Shown here piece by piece: positions 1 to 10,357 of a DNA stretch of 64,000 bases. Every line of letters starts with the position of its first letter. Position 1 is the first letter of the stretch. Origin of the DNA: Cyclina sinensis (lineage: Eukaryota > Mollusca > Bivalvia > Venerida > Veneridae); the NCBI GenBank assembly GCA_012932295.1, contig JAAONU010000014.1, positions 682,001 through 746,000 on the forward strand, given 5' to 3'. Under the pieces are notes generated by a model, which worked only from the letters and a program-made list of their open reading frames with translations, did no database searches and was not told the origin of the DNA. The translations under genes and the position numbers were made by a program.

Positions 1-175
1 GGAGATATACATGACAGAACATTTTCTGACCTATGAAAGGACTAACCAGAGCAAATCTGAGTGCCTTCAATAGTGTAGGCATAAAAACAGCTAAAGTAAC
101 ATAATTATGGTAAAGGTCTCTTAAATCACTAACATTAAAACATTAAACAATCTTCGCAAAAGTTTCTTTTTCAAC

Positions 176-181
176 TTTATT
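176..181 (-). other. Polyadenylation signal of the MYND-UBL-UBA gene
   Basis: AATAAA on the minus strand, about 60 bases downstream of the stop codon at 240. The 3' UTR would be short. The cleavage site itself cannot be read from the sequence. Confidence 0.6.
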
Positions 182-239
182 GTATCATTTCTTAACATTT
201 TACATGCTGACATACCAGTAACACAGTAAATATGAAACA

Positions 240-871
240 TCACTGGTCTAATAAAGCATCAATGAGATCTCCTTTTTTCTTCAATGCCTGTACAGCTGCT
301 TTCCTGTCCAGTCCCATTTGTTTCATCATCACAGATATATCTCTTTGATCTAAATCTTCTTCAGAGTCTGCTACCTCACCTATCACCTGGTACACGGCTT
401 TATTTTTTAGTGTTTCACATACTGTTTCCCGGCTCAACACCTTACCTTTATGTATAACCTTTACTTTTTCTAGAGGTATAGAAAGCTCACATGACAAGAA
501 CTTGTAGATTTCAACTCCAGTCCAACTATTTTGAACATCAAATGTGTACTTTTCTCTGTTACATTTGACAATTATAGAAGACTTCGGCTCAGACTGGTTT
601 ACAACTGGAACATCTGTGTAATATTCATTGATGAAAAGATAACATTTTCCGTCAGGTTTCTTCACACTATTTATGGGTGTTTCTGTTTTGTTTTTCTTTG
701 CCTTTGAGAAATCTACCAGTGGTGGATGACTCACTCCTAATGATGCACAATCTCTGCTTGTATGAGAATTAGACACACCTGCAGTATAACATGTAATTCG
801 CACATTTGACAAATAACATACTGGTACATGGCTGTGAGTAGTCTTATCAACAATTCTATTCACTTTTTCAA
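240..871 (-). CDS. MYND-UBL-UBA gene, coding exon 3 (UBL and UBA-like domains, stop)
   Basis: The exon begins after a CAG acceptor (complement of 874-872) with two bases completing Ile75, then 209 codons and a stop at 242-240. The frame is closed by TAA just upstream of the acceptor, so an upstream exon is required. The GTG at 863-861 is therefore an internal Val, not a start. The ubiquitin-like domain (protein residues ~172-243) shows a beta-hairpin start, a helix beginning around WTGVEIYKFL and a VIHKGKVL strand-turn. The C-terminal UBA-like part (DISVMMKQMGLDR, then ALKKKGDLIDALL) resembles the NAC-alpha and HYPK class. The linker (about 77-170) is Ser/Thr/Lys rich and unrecognised. Confidence 0.9.
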
Positions 872-1268
872 CTGTTTAATTGAGGTTATAGTTCATCAAA
901 CAATTTTGCAAAAAAATGCCTTTGCGCCTTTTGCAATACTTGTTTAGATTAAGAGTAAATTTTCATGAAAGAAGGGGTTCAAACCATCAACTTTATCAAA
1001 AGCTGTATGCAAGAACATTTTTAATTTCATTTACAGGGCTACCAGAATTAAAGCTGATAAAAGTAAATTTCTAGAAATATAAAATGTTTTGCAAAAAAAT
1101 GATAACCCAGTGATTTTTGTATCTTTGATGTTCCTGAAACAAAACATTTTTAGTGGAAAACAATCAGACAATGGTTAATCTAACTTCATTTGTTTTTATT
1201 ACTGAACACACAAAAAAATAGTCATGCACTACATAAATCATGTCCCTTTATAGACAACTGTAACTTAC
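872..1268 (-). other. Intron 2 of the MYND-UBL-UBA gene
   Basis: 397-base GT-AG intron (GTAAGT donor, CAG acceptor). AT-rich, with no further coding pattern or repeat recognised. Confidence 0.8.
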
Positions 1269-1411
1269 TGTCATCACTGAAAATACTGTTGTCATTTTTG
1301 TCATACATATCTTTCATGTTCACTTTCTGTGGCAATGTACTTCTTCCATTCTGGTCCAACTTACATACAATCTGGTGTGTGGGCCAGTCTTTTATTTGGC
1401 ACTCTCTTGAA
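1269..1411 (-). CDS. MYND-UBL-UBA gene, coding exon 2 (second half of MYND finger)
   Basis: This exon lies on the minus strand after a TTTTATACTTCAG acceptor (AG is the complement of 1412-1413) and before a GTAAGT donor (complement of 1268-1263). It supplies the third base of Cys27, then 47 codons, then the first base of codon 75. It carries Cys31, the QxxDW motif typical of MYND fingers, His39 and Cys43, followed by a polar linker ending in acidic residues. A plus-strand frame that stays open across 1190-1615 is a shadow. Reading on past the donor reaches a stop near 1228, so splicing is needed. Confidence 0.88.
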
Positions 1412-1539
1412 CTGAAGTATAAAAATACTTTGAGATTACCAATTTTTTCATATTGGACAGAAAAGGATAAATTTCCTGATAATGTTTATACACCCAAAAT
1501 GGATGTATCATGTTCTGCCCCATTCTTCTGTCTGTTTTG

Positions 1540-2250
1540 TGTCAACTCTGTATCTCATGAACTGATTCCAAGAAATTTAAACTACATGGAAGAAATGTTA
1601 TTCATAATGAGATGATGTGCAAAGTGCAGGTTCAGATCAAGGTCTAGGTCACACTATCAATCGGGTATGTGTGATTGTTTTATAACCCCTCTGTATCTTT
1701 TGAACTGCTTGTAGGAAATTGGAACTTTTTGGCAGAAATGTTGACCATAAAGTGTTGATGTGCAGAATGGAGGTTTTGGCTGGCTCAAATGAAGCTTAAA
1801 GTAAGGTCAGACTTACAGGCCACATGTCAAACTTATATGATGTATGAATATTTTGTGTCCTCTATGTATTTGTGAACTGCTCAAAGGAAATTGAACTATT
1901 TGGCTGAAATGTTCGTCATAATGAGATGATTTGTAAAGGGCAGGATTTTGCTGGCCTGGATCAAGGTCAAGGTCACACTTACAGGCCAACTGTTCTGCTC
2001 TGCCTGTATCTCTGGAACTGCTTGAAGGAATTTTAAACATTTGACATTCTTTGTCAACAGCTTGTCGGATACTGAAACTATTTAACAATTCTTTTTTTAA
2101 GTACTTTATGATGTGCAGAGCACAGGTATTGGCCCACTTTGGTCATGGTCAAAGACTCACATAGAGACCACTTATCTATATCATGTGTGAAATTTTCATG
2201 TATCTCTTGAACTGCTCATGGTAAAACATGACTGAAGTACTCAGCAAGAA
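1540..2250 (+). repeat. Degenerate tandem repeat array (AGGTCAAGGTCA type)
   Basis: About four diverged copies, each carrying a phrase close to 'gaactgctt-aggaaatt', then 'ggcagaaatgtt', then 'ATGATGTGCA', and in the better copies AAGGTCAAGGTCACACTTA and an ACAGGCCA. Unit length is roughly 150-180 bp. Short open frames here, such as the minus-strand one at 1813-2088, follow repeat sequence and are not considered genes. Confidence 0.65.
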
Positions 2251-2667
2251 GCAATAAACATTTTGAATTTTTTTGCATACACTGTTTTAATATTTATAAT
2301 GTTGCTGTTGATATAATGTTACTGTGTAAAAGATCATTCATTGTCAACAGCTTCCTTCAGGCATATATTGCCCCACTTGTTTTATTATCACATGTATGAA
2401 AAAGGTTTTTCACATAGTATTTCCAGTTCATTCAAAATTTTACCTCGCAATATTGAAAATGGTGTCAAATTGTCAAAATTAAACTTGACTAGCTATATAA
2501 CTTGCAGATGAAACATTCCAATATACACAGATTCAAAACAGTTTTGACTAGCCTTTCAAACCCCAAAAGATAGTCTGGTAATCTCACACTGCTTTTTTTC
2601 ATTTTTTTTTTCAATACACATGGCATGTAAATTTCTACTGTCTAAGTTAGGAAACTAGTAATTTTTT

Positions 2668-2760
2668 GATAGCAGTGCCTGAGGAGTAAGAGTGCCAGAC
2701 CACCGCTCCGGAGGTCACTGGTTCAAATCCAGCCATGGGTGACTTTCCAAATTCTTCACT
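2668..2760 (+). repeat. tRNA-derived SINE-like fragment
   Basis: A perfect-looking RNA polymerase III B box, GGTTCAAATCC, lies at 2720-2730. It is preceded by a tRNA-like 5' half (GCAGTGCCTGAGGAGTAAG, resembling the start of Ser/Leu-type tRNAs). The body does not fold as a functional tRNA by eye. The downstream tail is AT-rich with no clear end. Confidence 0.45.
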
Positions 2761-2865
2761 GTCGACACGAGTACTGTTTTTAACCCAGAAAATTATCATT
2801 GAGAGGGATTAATATAAATTGAAAAACTTGCTTTCAGATCAATGTAAAATAAATAAATTTCAAAT

Positions 2866-3467
2866 AGACAGACCGGAATAGTACACAGACGCTACCAGTA
2901 CGCAAACACCCCGGTATTCGGCACGTTTAAAAACGTGTAAAACATCACGTAGGGTATTGATGTTACATACCTATATTTGTAACTAACTTATCCTTTTTCC
3001 GGTATAATACATGTATTTTTACACTTCCTGTTTATTGACTTATAAGCAGACGAACTCCAAATAACATCGTAAACAAATCAATACTTGCAGTTTCACTGAC
3101 TGTTTTAAACGTGTTAGTTTTAAACAAAAATAAAGTTTTTTTTTTTTTCGTATCATATGAAAATAAAATAAATACATATTTAAAAACATTTTCAAGTGAG
3201 TTCACCTTATTTGACCTCTTTTCCATCGATATAAACAGGTGTCTGCGTACTGGTTAAAAATAACAATAATTTTGAGTCATATCTGTACCTGCCGCGATGA
3301 CTCACTGCGCATGTGTAGTGTCTTATTTACAATCGCAAGTTCCTGCAAATTTGAAGGCAAGGATTCATCTTTTAAACTGCAAAGTCTGGATGATCTGAAA
3401 CACAACTTGATTTACTAGGATAAGTTACATATAAGAAAAAGTGTCCGTGTACTGTTCCGGTCTGTCT
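2866..3467. mobile_element. 602-bp non-autonomous DNA element with nested inverted repeats
   Basis: The left end AGACAGACCGGAATAGTACA (2866-) pairs with the right end (-3467), whose complement reads AGACAGACCGGAACAGTACA. A second inverted pair lies inside: ACCAGTACGCAAACACC near 2894-2910 against GGTGTCTGCGTACTGGT at 3238-3254. There is no transposase frame. A clear target-site duplication could not be assigned, so the superfamily is open. Confidence 0.65.
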
Positions 3468-3731
3468 TAACAAAAAAGAAAAAAAAATCTCTTTCCATCC
3501 ATGAATGGATGAAGTCTGTTCAAGAGTTATTAAATATATAGCTCCGTATTTCCTATTTCATGAAATATGTTTGACTTTAATAACTTGTAGCAGGATCATT
3601 TGATAACTTTTACTTTAATTGGAGGTGTGTTTTGAAAGTATTTCCAACAACCTGTAATGTGATTATTCATGTACAGAAACTGAAGTATAGCTTTTTTATG
3701 CATATATAAAATCAGAGTCTGGAATACCCAC

Positions 3732-3811
3732 CAATACATAACAGTCTTGCAGCGTGTACAGCGTTTCATAATCTGCAACTGTTTGCCACATGTACTGCAA
3801 CGAATATCCAT
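3732..3811 (-). CDS. MYND-UBL-UBA gene, coding exon 1 (first half of MYND finger)
   Basis: This exon encodes residues 1-26 plus two bases of codon 27. The start ATG (3811-3809) has G at -3 and G at +4, and an in-frame TGA lies three codons upstream, so this is the likely start. Cys5, Cys8, Cys18 and Cys21 are the first four zinc ligands of the MYND finger. The exon ends with TG followed by a GTGGGT donor. The open frame continues past the donor into about 45 codons that lack any MYND pattern, whereas splicing to 1411 restores the next Cys and the full motif. A CACGTG E-box lies at 3819-3824, just upstream of the ATG. Confidence 0.88.
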
Positions 3812-6645
3812 GACATATCACGTGCAAATATATTGCTAGCTTTAAAACTTTCACAAGTTTCACCAGTTGCTACTGAAGCTACCAAGGGACGTCACTCTCC
3901 AGGACTAATCGGTGTCCACGAGAATTATACATACATAAATTACGTCTTCGGTAAGAGACCGCTAATTTGATATCTTGTTAAAATTCAATAAATACATCCT
4001 AATTTATCACTCAAACAGGTACAACTTCGTATTAAAACGTATTAAAAATACAGAAGTAAATACAGCGCACTGCAAAAGTAATCATAATTAAGAGGGAAAA
4101 AGGAGTTTTCGTCAGTATTTTCCGCTAAAAATATATATCAATTTAACAACTTCAATAAAGGGTTGTCAGAAAAAAAATTCGATCCCGTCTCTATATTTTT
4201 TGGCGTTTATCACATTTTACTGGGTTTTGTTTTCTAAACGTTTAATAGTATTTTTAGGTATCTGGTTTACAGATACTTTTATAATCTACCGTCGATGGCG
4301 GGAAGGGGGCCCGAATGGGGAGTCGAGGTGATGGTAATGGTCTCCATCCTTCTGTCTGTGACACTTTTGTCCGGAGCGTTATTAACCCAAACACTGTAAA
4401 AGGAAATTTCTTGATAAAGGGCATTCAGAGGAAGTGAAGTGTACAGGGGTCATTACTCTAGCTTGCTTAAATTACCTCCCTTTTTAGATATTTTGCTTGT
4501 CCAGAACGTAACCCAAAAGTCTTAAAGGGAATTCATTCATATTGCATAGAATAGTAAAGGACTTCAAGGGGTGCAGTGTATATGAACCATAACTTTATCT
4601 TTGCTCGTTCTTGAATTATGTCCCTTTATTGTATTTCTATAAGGGATTTAGTTGATATTTCACACAAAGATTGAACAAATGTGCAATGTGCAAGAACAAT
4701 AACTCTGCCTTGTCCATTTTTTATTATCTCCCTTCGTTGTTTTATAAATTCTTGTCCACAGGGTAAAATGAAAACTATTGAAGGGACATTGTTAATATTT
4801 AACACACTGATAGAGAACATAAACAGTAAGTATTATGTTCAAGAACCATAACTCTATCTTGCTTCTATTATGAACGATTTCCTTTTATTAAGTTCTGTTA
4901 CTTTGCTTGTCATCAACACAACTGCAAAAAAATTTAAAAGGACTTCATTTTTATTGCAGACAATGATGGAAAACCTCCGGGAGAAGTGCAATTTCTAAGA
5001 ACCATAACTCTAACCTGCATCGCCCTTGAATTATGTCCTTTGATGATATTAGTATAAGAATGTCTAAAACACAACTGAAAACTATTGAAGGGATTAAGCT
5101 GATATTTCACACAATGACAGTGAACATTTAGCAGTTGTGTAGTATGCAAGAACCATAATTCTGATTGTCCCAATTTTAATTATCTCCAAGATAACTTGAA
5201 AACTAAACAATTCGGTTAATGTTTCAAACACTGATAGAGAACATAAAGAGGAAACTTGTGCATTGTTCCAGAACCATAACCCTGTCTTGCTTCTATTTTG
5301 AATGATCGCCCCTTATTTTGTTATAGAATGCTTTTTTCAGAGCATAGCTCTAAATCTTACAAATGATTCAGTTAATATTTCACACAATGATGGATGATAT
5401 TGAGTGGAAGTGCATTATGTAACCTCAACTTTTACCTTTTTAAAATTGTCTCCCCTTGTTTTATGTCTGTTAGCAATACTTTTGTCCACAGCTTTGCTCC
5501 GTAAATGTTGAAGGAATTTGTAGAGACTTCGCACAATTATAGAGGGCATTGAAAGAAAGTATATGAGGGGCATAAGTCTACCTTGCCTTAGTTTCCCTTT
5601 TATATTCTTCACTTGCATGCAGGATAACTAAAAAAGTTGTGAACGTAATATATATTAATAAAATTGTATACAGTGATAAAAGCCATGTGTTGACCTTAAC
5701 GTAAATTCATAAAAAAAGCAGGAACTGTAAGTTAATAAAGGGTCGTTTTAAGTATGCCCCATCCTAAATAGCATATTACTTTATTTGAAATAAAAGTTGA
5801 ATACAACATACGTATCGCCACTTCCCTTTTTACCTTAAAGATGAAAAATAACCTCTTCAAAGCAACTTTTCAGCTATTGTAAAAATTCTTTCGCATTCCT
5901 TTGGTATCTTTTATTTTATTATAGTATATAGCGCACTTTTTGGTTATTTTTCTACGGTCTTAAATCTTTTTTTTTTTTAATTTACATATCTCTATATTAT
6001 CTGAAATATAAACTTCAACATTTTTTATATATTGCAATACTGAAATTACAAAACCAAAAAAGAATTATAAATAATTAAATAACATATCATTTTGACACTG
6101 TGGATACACGAGTACTTTACTGATCATGAATATAATTTCCATGAATTTTAATCTCGAAAGTAATTCACTTATCAATATACATGGTCAAGTGATACAAGGA
6201 AGATATAGTCATTTTTCTCAACGCATGAGTAGAGCAATTCAGGTCAAATATCTCTGATGACATTTATCTGGTGGTAAACAACAGGCAGAGACCAAATTAT
6301 GTCCAACGAATTATCTGAAAACATCCCGCAACCGTGTCATTTTCGTCTGTTAAAGTATTTTTATTTGCCGTTTACTGACTGTAAGTTGCGTATCATCACT
6401 TAATTTTGTTTTAAAGTCTATACTAACTTGACACATATATCACTGTCATTGCGTGTTCATGCCCACCAGATTTTTGATCACCTGAGCGCCGAAGTGTGGC
6501 AGACGAAGTTTATAGCGCGTGACGCACAGTGGAATGAATGTTTACCCTTTGCTTTTCTTTGGTGTTAGTTGACCGTTACATGTGGATTTTCATTCAAGGG
6601 TCTTAACGGGTATTATTTACTGTTTGGACAGTTAGATTTGTGAAA
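3812..6645. other. Intergenic region between two divergent genes
   Basis: 2.8 kb between the MYND gene start (minus) and the CH gene start (plus). It should hold both promoters. A CACGTG lies at 3819-3824 beside the first start. The middle is filled by a degenerate array (4390-5640). The final 170 bases before 6646 are richer in CpG, with several GCGTGACG/GAGCGCC-like steps. No TATA box could be assigned with confidence. Confidence 0.6.
4390..5640 (+). repeat. Degenerate ~150-bp tandem repeat array
   Basis: About eight copies of a phrase like 'AGAACCATAACTCTGTCTTGC' followed by 'TTGAATTATCTCCCTTTATT' and 'AACTGAAAACTATTGAAGGG' and 'TTTCACACAATGAT'. Anchors near 4584, 4695, 4844, 5000, 5152, 5272, 5420 and 5570 give a spacing mostly of 110-156 bp. 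Copies are heavily diverged. The minus-strand open frames inside are repeat shadows. Confidence 0.7.
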
Positions 6646-6762
6646 ATGGCGGAGGATAACCAAGAAAACGAGGAGGAATGGATTCCGATTCGTCTTCGAG
6701 AGGATGAGGAAATGGATTTTTTCACAGAACTGGCTTTGCACGAAGCAGAACGGTGGATACAG
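6646..6762 (+). CDS. LMO7/LIMCH1-like: LMO7/LIMCH1-like, coding exon 1
   Basis: 39 codons ending in phase 0 before a GTAAAT donor. The ATG at 6646 has A at -3 and G at +4. The sequence starts with an acidic stretch (MAEDNQENEEEW) and ends in EAERWIQ, the first CH-domain helix, which continues directly into exon 2 (AVTRKKF). The 5' UTR start cannot be placed. Exon 1 sits 2.8 kb from the divergent MYND gene. Confidence 0.85.
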
Positions 6763-6812
6763 GTAAATGTCAAATTTTCCCGCGGTTACTTAGTGTATTG
6801 ACTATATTGGTG

Positions 6813-6824
6813 CACGTGACGTAA
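6813..6824 (+). promoter_or_regulatory. Overlapping E-box and CRE-like site near the start of intron 1
   Basis: CACGTG at 6813-6818 overlaps TGACGTAA at 6817-6824, 50 bases after exon 1, in a small CpG-containing patch. Promoter-proximal position makes a regulatory role plausible. No functional evidence is in the sequence. Confidence 0.35.
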
Positions 6825-8422
6825 TCGTCTGCGAAAGTGACAATATATTGTGATTGGAGTTACTTGTGTACATAGTATTATTTCTTACAGAACAGGAGTA
6901 GGGTCCAGGCTCATTTCTTGTTTTTTTACTCGAGAGTTGTTAACATAATATTAATGGCCCCTGTTTGAACTAACAGTCAATTTATCACTCATAAGCAATG
7001 ATTTCCACTTTATACAATATGTATTTCTCTAGCCTTACTATTTCGCCTTCGAGGTGCACCAATTTTATAGTTGACATTTTATAGTTGTTCACCTATACAT
7101 GTTTAAAGGTTGAACACCAAAAACATATCTGGTCTATAAAAGCAGTTCAAGACTTTAAGCATAATAAATTTGACTAGTATATTTCTCTAAATGATTTGAC
7201 AGTGTATGTGCTACATAGTATAAAGAAAATAGTGTCAAATAGTTGTTGAACTTCAGATAAGGGGTTCATGATACAGACCCCTTAATGAAACTCTTGGAAG
7301 TTGAATTTTCTCAGTATTGCATCTAAGTCTTGCCCCAGAGGGAGAGGGCAGTGGGCAGACCCAGAAGAATTTGACGTTTTTTCCTTTTTTTGGAGTCTAA
7401 ATCCCCACCCAAGAGCAATGGTAAAATCCCTAGAGGAAAATGCTTTACAAGCAAATGACTGGGATCTAAAATTTGGCCTAAGTCTGTTTCCCAGGACTTG
7501 GAACCATTCTGTCTGTCAGATTTCCACCTGTAAGGAACAGTCTTTTGTTAAAAGTTCCATATATGCCCACCACCCAGCCCAAGTGCTAAACATTGATAGG
7601 TACATAACTGCATTGGTTAGTATTATACCATTAACCCAGTTTCTCTTAATTACCATAATTTTATTTTGTTGCTAAGTTATCATATAAGATTATCTGGTTA
7701 CAAATGTTTTGACAGCAGGAATAATTAATTAATACTTGAGCTGTTTTGCCCTTAAAGTATTGCCTATTGATTAATGGATTAACTTTAAGTGACTTTAAAA
7801 AAATACAAAACTTCTTTTTTTGCAGTTCCAAAGTTAACAAGACAGCAAATATCCTTACACCATTACTTGCAAAGAGTCTATTCTCAATAGCAAAGACCTA
7901 ACCCTTTTGTTTTTGAAATTTCCAACTGATTTTACTAAGAAGTTTAAAATTAGAAGATGAAAAGCAACAATGAAAAACACCTTTGCCATGTCATGTTTAC
8001 TTTTTCTTAAACTGGGGTATGTTAAGGGGTAAAAGAAGATTGTTCAGTCATTGCTGTTCTCTGAACAGTTGATTTTATTTTTTGTTTTGTGTTGTTGTTG
8101 TTGTTTTTAAACAGAGGCTCAAGAAACAGATTATTTTCATCTTTTTATTCCAAATCTGAAAAGATTATTCTGGATTAGTAAAATTTAGTACACTGTATGG
8201 TGTAATATAGTAAAGGCTCCAATCTGACTGGAATAATTTACATTTTATTATTCAATGACATGACTCTATAGTGTAAACAAAATAGTGACTGTAACTTTAT
8301 AACACATTATAAGGTAGGATTTAAGGTATTTTATGTCTAGCCATCATTTAAGTTATAAAAGTTTTAATTGTAATATTAAATTCAAGCTTGCATGTTGGAT
8401 TTTAGTTATGAAAAAACAAGAC

Positions 8423-8636
8423 TTAACCCTGAACATGCTGAAATTTTGTAATGGATTTGCCCAGTTTTGAATTTGGAACAGTCCATTTAAAGTTTAAGGG
8501 ATTTTAATATCAAAATACAAAAATGGAGCTACCAACAGTATAGAGCCTGGTCAGACTGCACGGATGTGCAGGCTGGCCTGGCTCTATATGGGTGGCAAAG
8601 GCTTATCACTTTCAGTTCCAGCAGGTTAAGGGTTAA
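8423..8636 (+). mobile_element. Short MITE, copy 1
   Basis: 214-bp element bounded by TTAACCCTGAACATGCTG and, inverted, CAGCAGGTTAAGGGTTAA. The interior contains CTGGTCAGACTGCACGGATG and GTGCAGGCTGGCCTGGCTCT. A highly similar copy lies at 48646-48855. There is no coding capacity. Confidence 0.7.
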
Positions 8637-8995
8637 ACTGAAAAATAAACGTACAATTGTATCAAAGATAATCATACAGTACACTGAACCAATCATCAGT
8701 TCCCTTGACCCCAAGAATGTTTGGAGTTTACATCATTCTCATCATTAGTAAAATGATATGAGATCTCAAGAAGACCAAAATAACAACAAAACAAAAACAA
8801 AAAAATAATAATATATTGATTTTTAAGATCAGGAAAAGCTGATTTGGACACAGTGCCTTAGAAAATGTCTTAGTACATGAATTATGAAATTTGAGTTTAA
8901 CATTAAAATGTTTAACATTTTTTCCTCTGTGTGAATGAACAAACATAAATATCAGATTATGCACCAACAATTTGTTGATATGAGAGGAAGAAAAG

Positions 8996-9030
8996 TGCAT
9001 TGATAGGCCACAACAATGGCCTCTTGTTTC
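8996..9030 (+). repeat. Possible 3' end hairpin of a tandem-repeat element
   Basis: AGGCCACAACAATGGCCT followed by CTTGTTT has the same layout as the 3' ends of the elements at 36.1 and 53.9 kb (hairpin GGCC..GGCC then TCTTGTT). No matching left part was recognised, so this may be a solo or decayed end. Confidence 0.35.
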
Positions 9031-9590
9031 AATGAAATATTTTTTGCATTAGCATCATGTTATTAAATTATTGATACTAGAAATTTACATTTCACCTTTC
9101 TGTTGTAGAGAGATAGTGAAAAATCAAAACTATTTCCAGATTTATATGTTATTAGAAGAGGCACCTGCTGTTCTTAGGTTCTGAAACAAGTTGAAGTTAC
9201 ATTGTAAACTACAATGCAGCCAGCAATAACTTGTATTTCACAAAATAACTTCAGCCTATATAATTATGCCAGGGTATATTTCTGAGAGAAAATGGATCTA
9301 AGTATTAAAAATATTTTGTAGAACTATTTTAAGTATGTTAGAGTTTGCCTTACTTCTCCAGCCAATCTGAAAGCAAAGATATTTAAATTTGGTGAAGAAT
9401 TACAATTACTCCTCTTATTCATGAAGAGCATTCAATTGTTTTTTTAAAAAAGCGCACCTGCCAAAACACGTCTGCACAGGTGTGTTGGCGCTCAAGTGGG
9501 AGCGGTTTGCTTATGGATAGGTATGTTCCAAATAAGGAAGCCAACGAAAAAAGTAAAAGATCAAAACTGGGAGGGGCAAACACTAAGTCA

Positions 9591-9694
9591 GATAGAGGCT
9601 ATGAAGTGAAATCTTTAGCATTAAGAAACCTCGGTAGCTACACTCACTCCCTTCGGGTTCTTAATGCTGAAGATTTCAATTCATAGCCTCTATC
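9591..9694. repeat. Long hairpin (about 43-bp arms, ~20-base loop)
   Basis: The left arm starts GATAGAGGCTATGAAGTGAA and the right arm ends TTCAATTCATAGCCTCTATC. The arms pair over about 43 bases with only a few mismatches around a loop near 9633-9652. It could be a palindromic MITE remnant or a small-RNA precursor-like structure. The 68-codon plus-strand frame over it is not a gene. Confidence 0.6.
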
Positions 9695-10357
9695 CTAAAC
9701 TTGGTCTCTGACTGATGGAAGACTTTTTCAGAATTCTTAATATATGTGTACCAATGTGGTTGTGAATGCTTGTTTTACTGTGTGAGTAACAGAGTGGTCA
9801 ATGACATAAATTTTCAAAATATTATTGGTCTCTCTGAATGAAATCAGAAATTTGTATGAAAAGGCTATCAAGCAGAATCCTAAAAATATTCATATATTTC
9901 AATAGTTATGTCAGATATTACCGTAAATATTTGTTTTTCTGTGTGAATAAATTAGTAGTAACTGACATTTCTAAATTGTAATTAGTCACTCTGAAAGGTA
10001 ATACAGCAATATGTTAACCAAATCTTGTTGCAGTGTTTATTGGTGTAATATCTTGACCTTAAAAAATTTGTTCAATGACCGAGCAGATTTTGCTCTTAAC
10101 AGTGGAGTTATGGACATTTAATGCCAAATTGGACTAGACTTAATGACATTTTTCTCCCTAGATTGAAAATTGGAAAGTTTTTATCCAGGCTTCATTAGGT
10201 ACATAATGTATACATGTATTTACGAGGAAAACTGTTCTAACATTTTAGCAGCCAAGTACTTTTATATTATTCTTTCACTGGGAAAAGGAAGTTGCTCGAC
10301 ACTTTGTAGAAGAAACCATGAAAAAGTATGTCAAAAATAAATGCACTTAATATGTTT

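Larger units (their letters stand above)
1412..3731 (-). other. Intron 1 of the MYND-UBL-UBA gene, repeat-rich
   Basis: 2.3-kb intron between the two halves of the MYND finger (GTGGGT donor, CAG acceptor). It holds a degenerate tandem array, a SINE-like tRNA relic and a 602-bp inverted-repeat element, all listed separately. No other exon was recognised. Confidence 0.75.
240..3811 (-). other. Gene span: MYND finger / ubiquitin-like / UBA-like protein, three exons, complete
   Basis: I assembled this gene by eye from three exons (3811-3732, 1411-1269, 871-240). Phases agree: exon 1 ends with two bases of a Cys codon, exon 2 supplies the third and ends with one base of an Ile codon, and exon 3 completes it. 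The CDS is 855 nt, 284 residues. Seen: a MYND zinc finger with ligands C5, C8, C18, C21, C27, C31, H39 and C43 in canonical spacing; a linker (about 44-170); a ubiquitin-like fold (about 172-243, ending in an acidic EVADSEED stretch); and a C-terminal UBA-like segment (249-284) resembling the NAC-alpha/HYPK type. By family, MYND fingers bind short proline-rich peptides and UBL/UBA modules act in ubiquitin or chaperone contacts. A role as a soluble adaptor is inference. No signal peptide or membrane segment is apparent. I do not recognise a named orthologue. Confidence 0.88.

Noticed and set aside
861..863. GTG as translation start of the last MYND-gene exon
   Set aside because: Splicing from exon 2 gives an in-frame Ile-Glu-Lys-Val junction, so this GTG is an internal valine.
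1190..1615. 141-codon plus-strand open frame
   Set aside because: Antisense shadow of MYND exon 2 plus repeat sequence.
7301..7675. 124-codon plus-strand open frame in intron 1
   Set aside because: No recognisable domain, no convincing splice sites, ends in a hydrophobic low-complexity tail. It could be a relic of an unknown repeat or gene, but there is not enough to call it.
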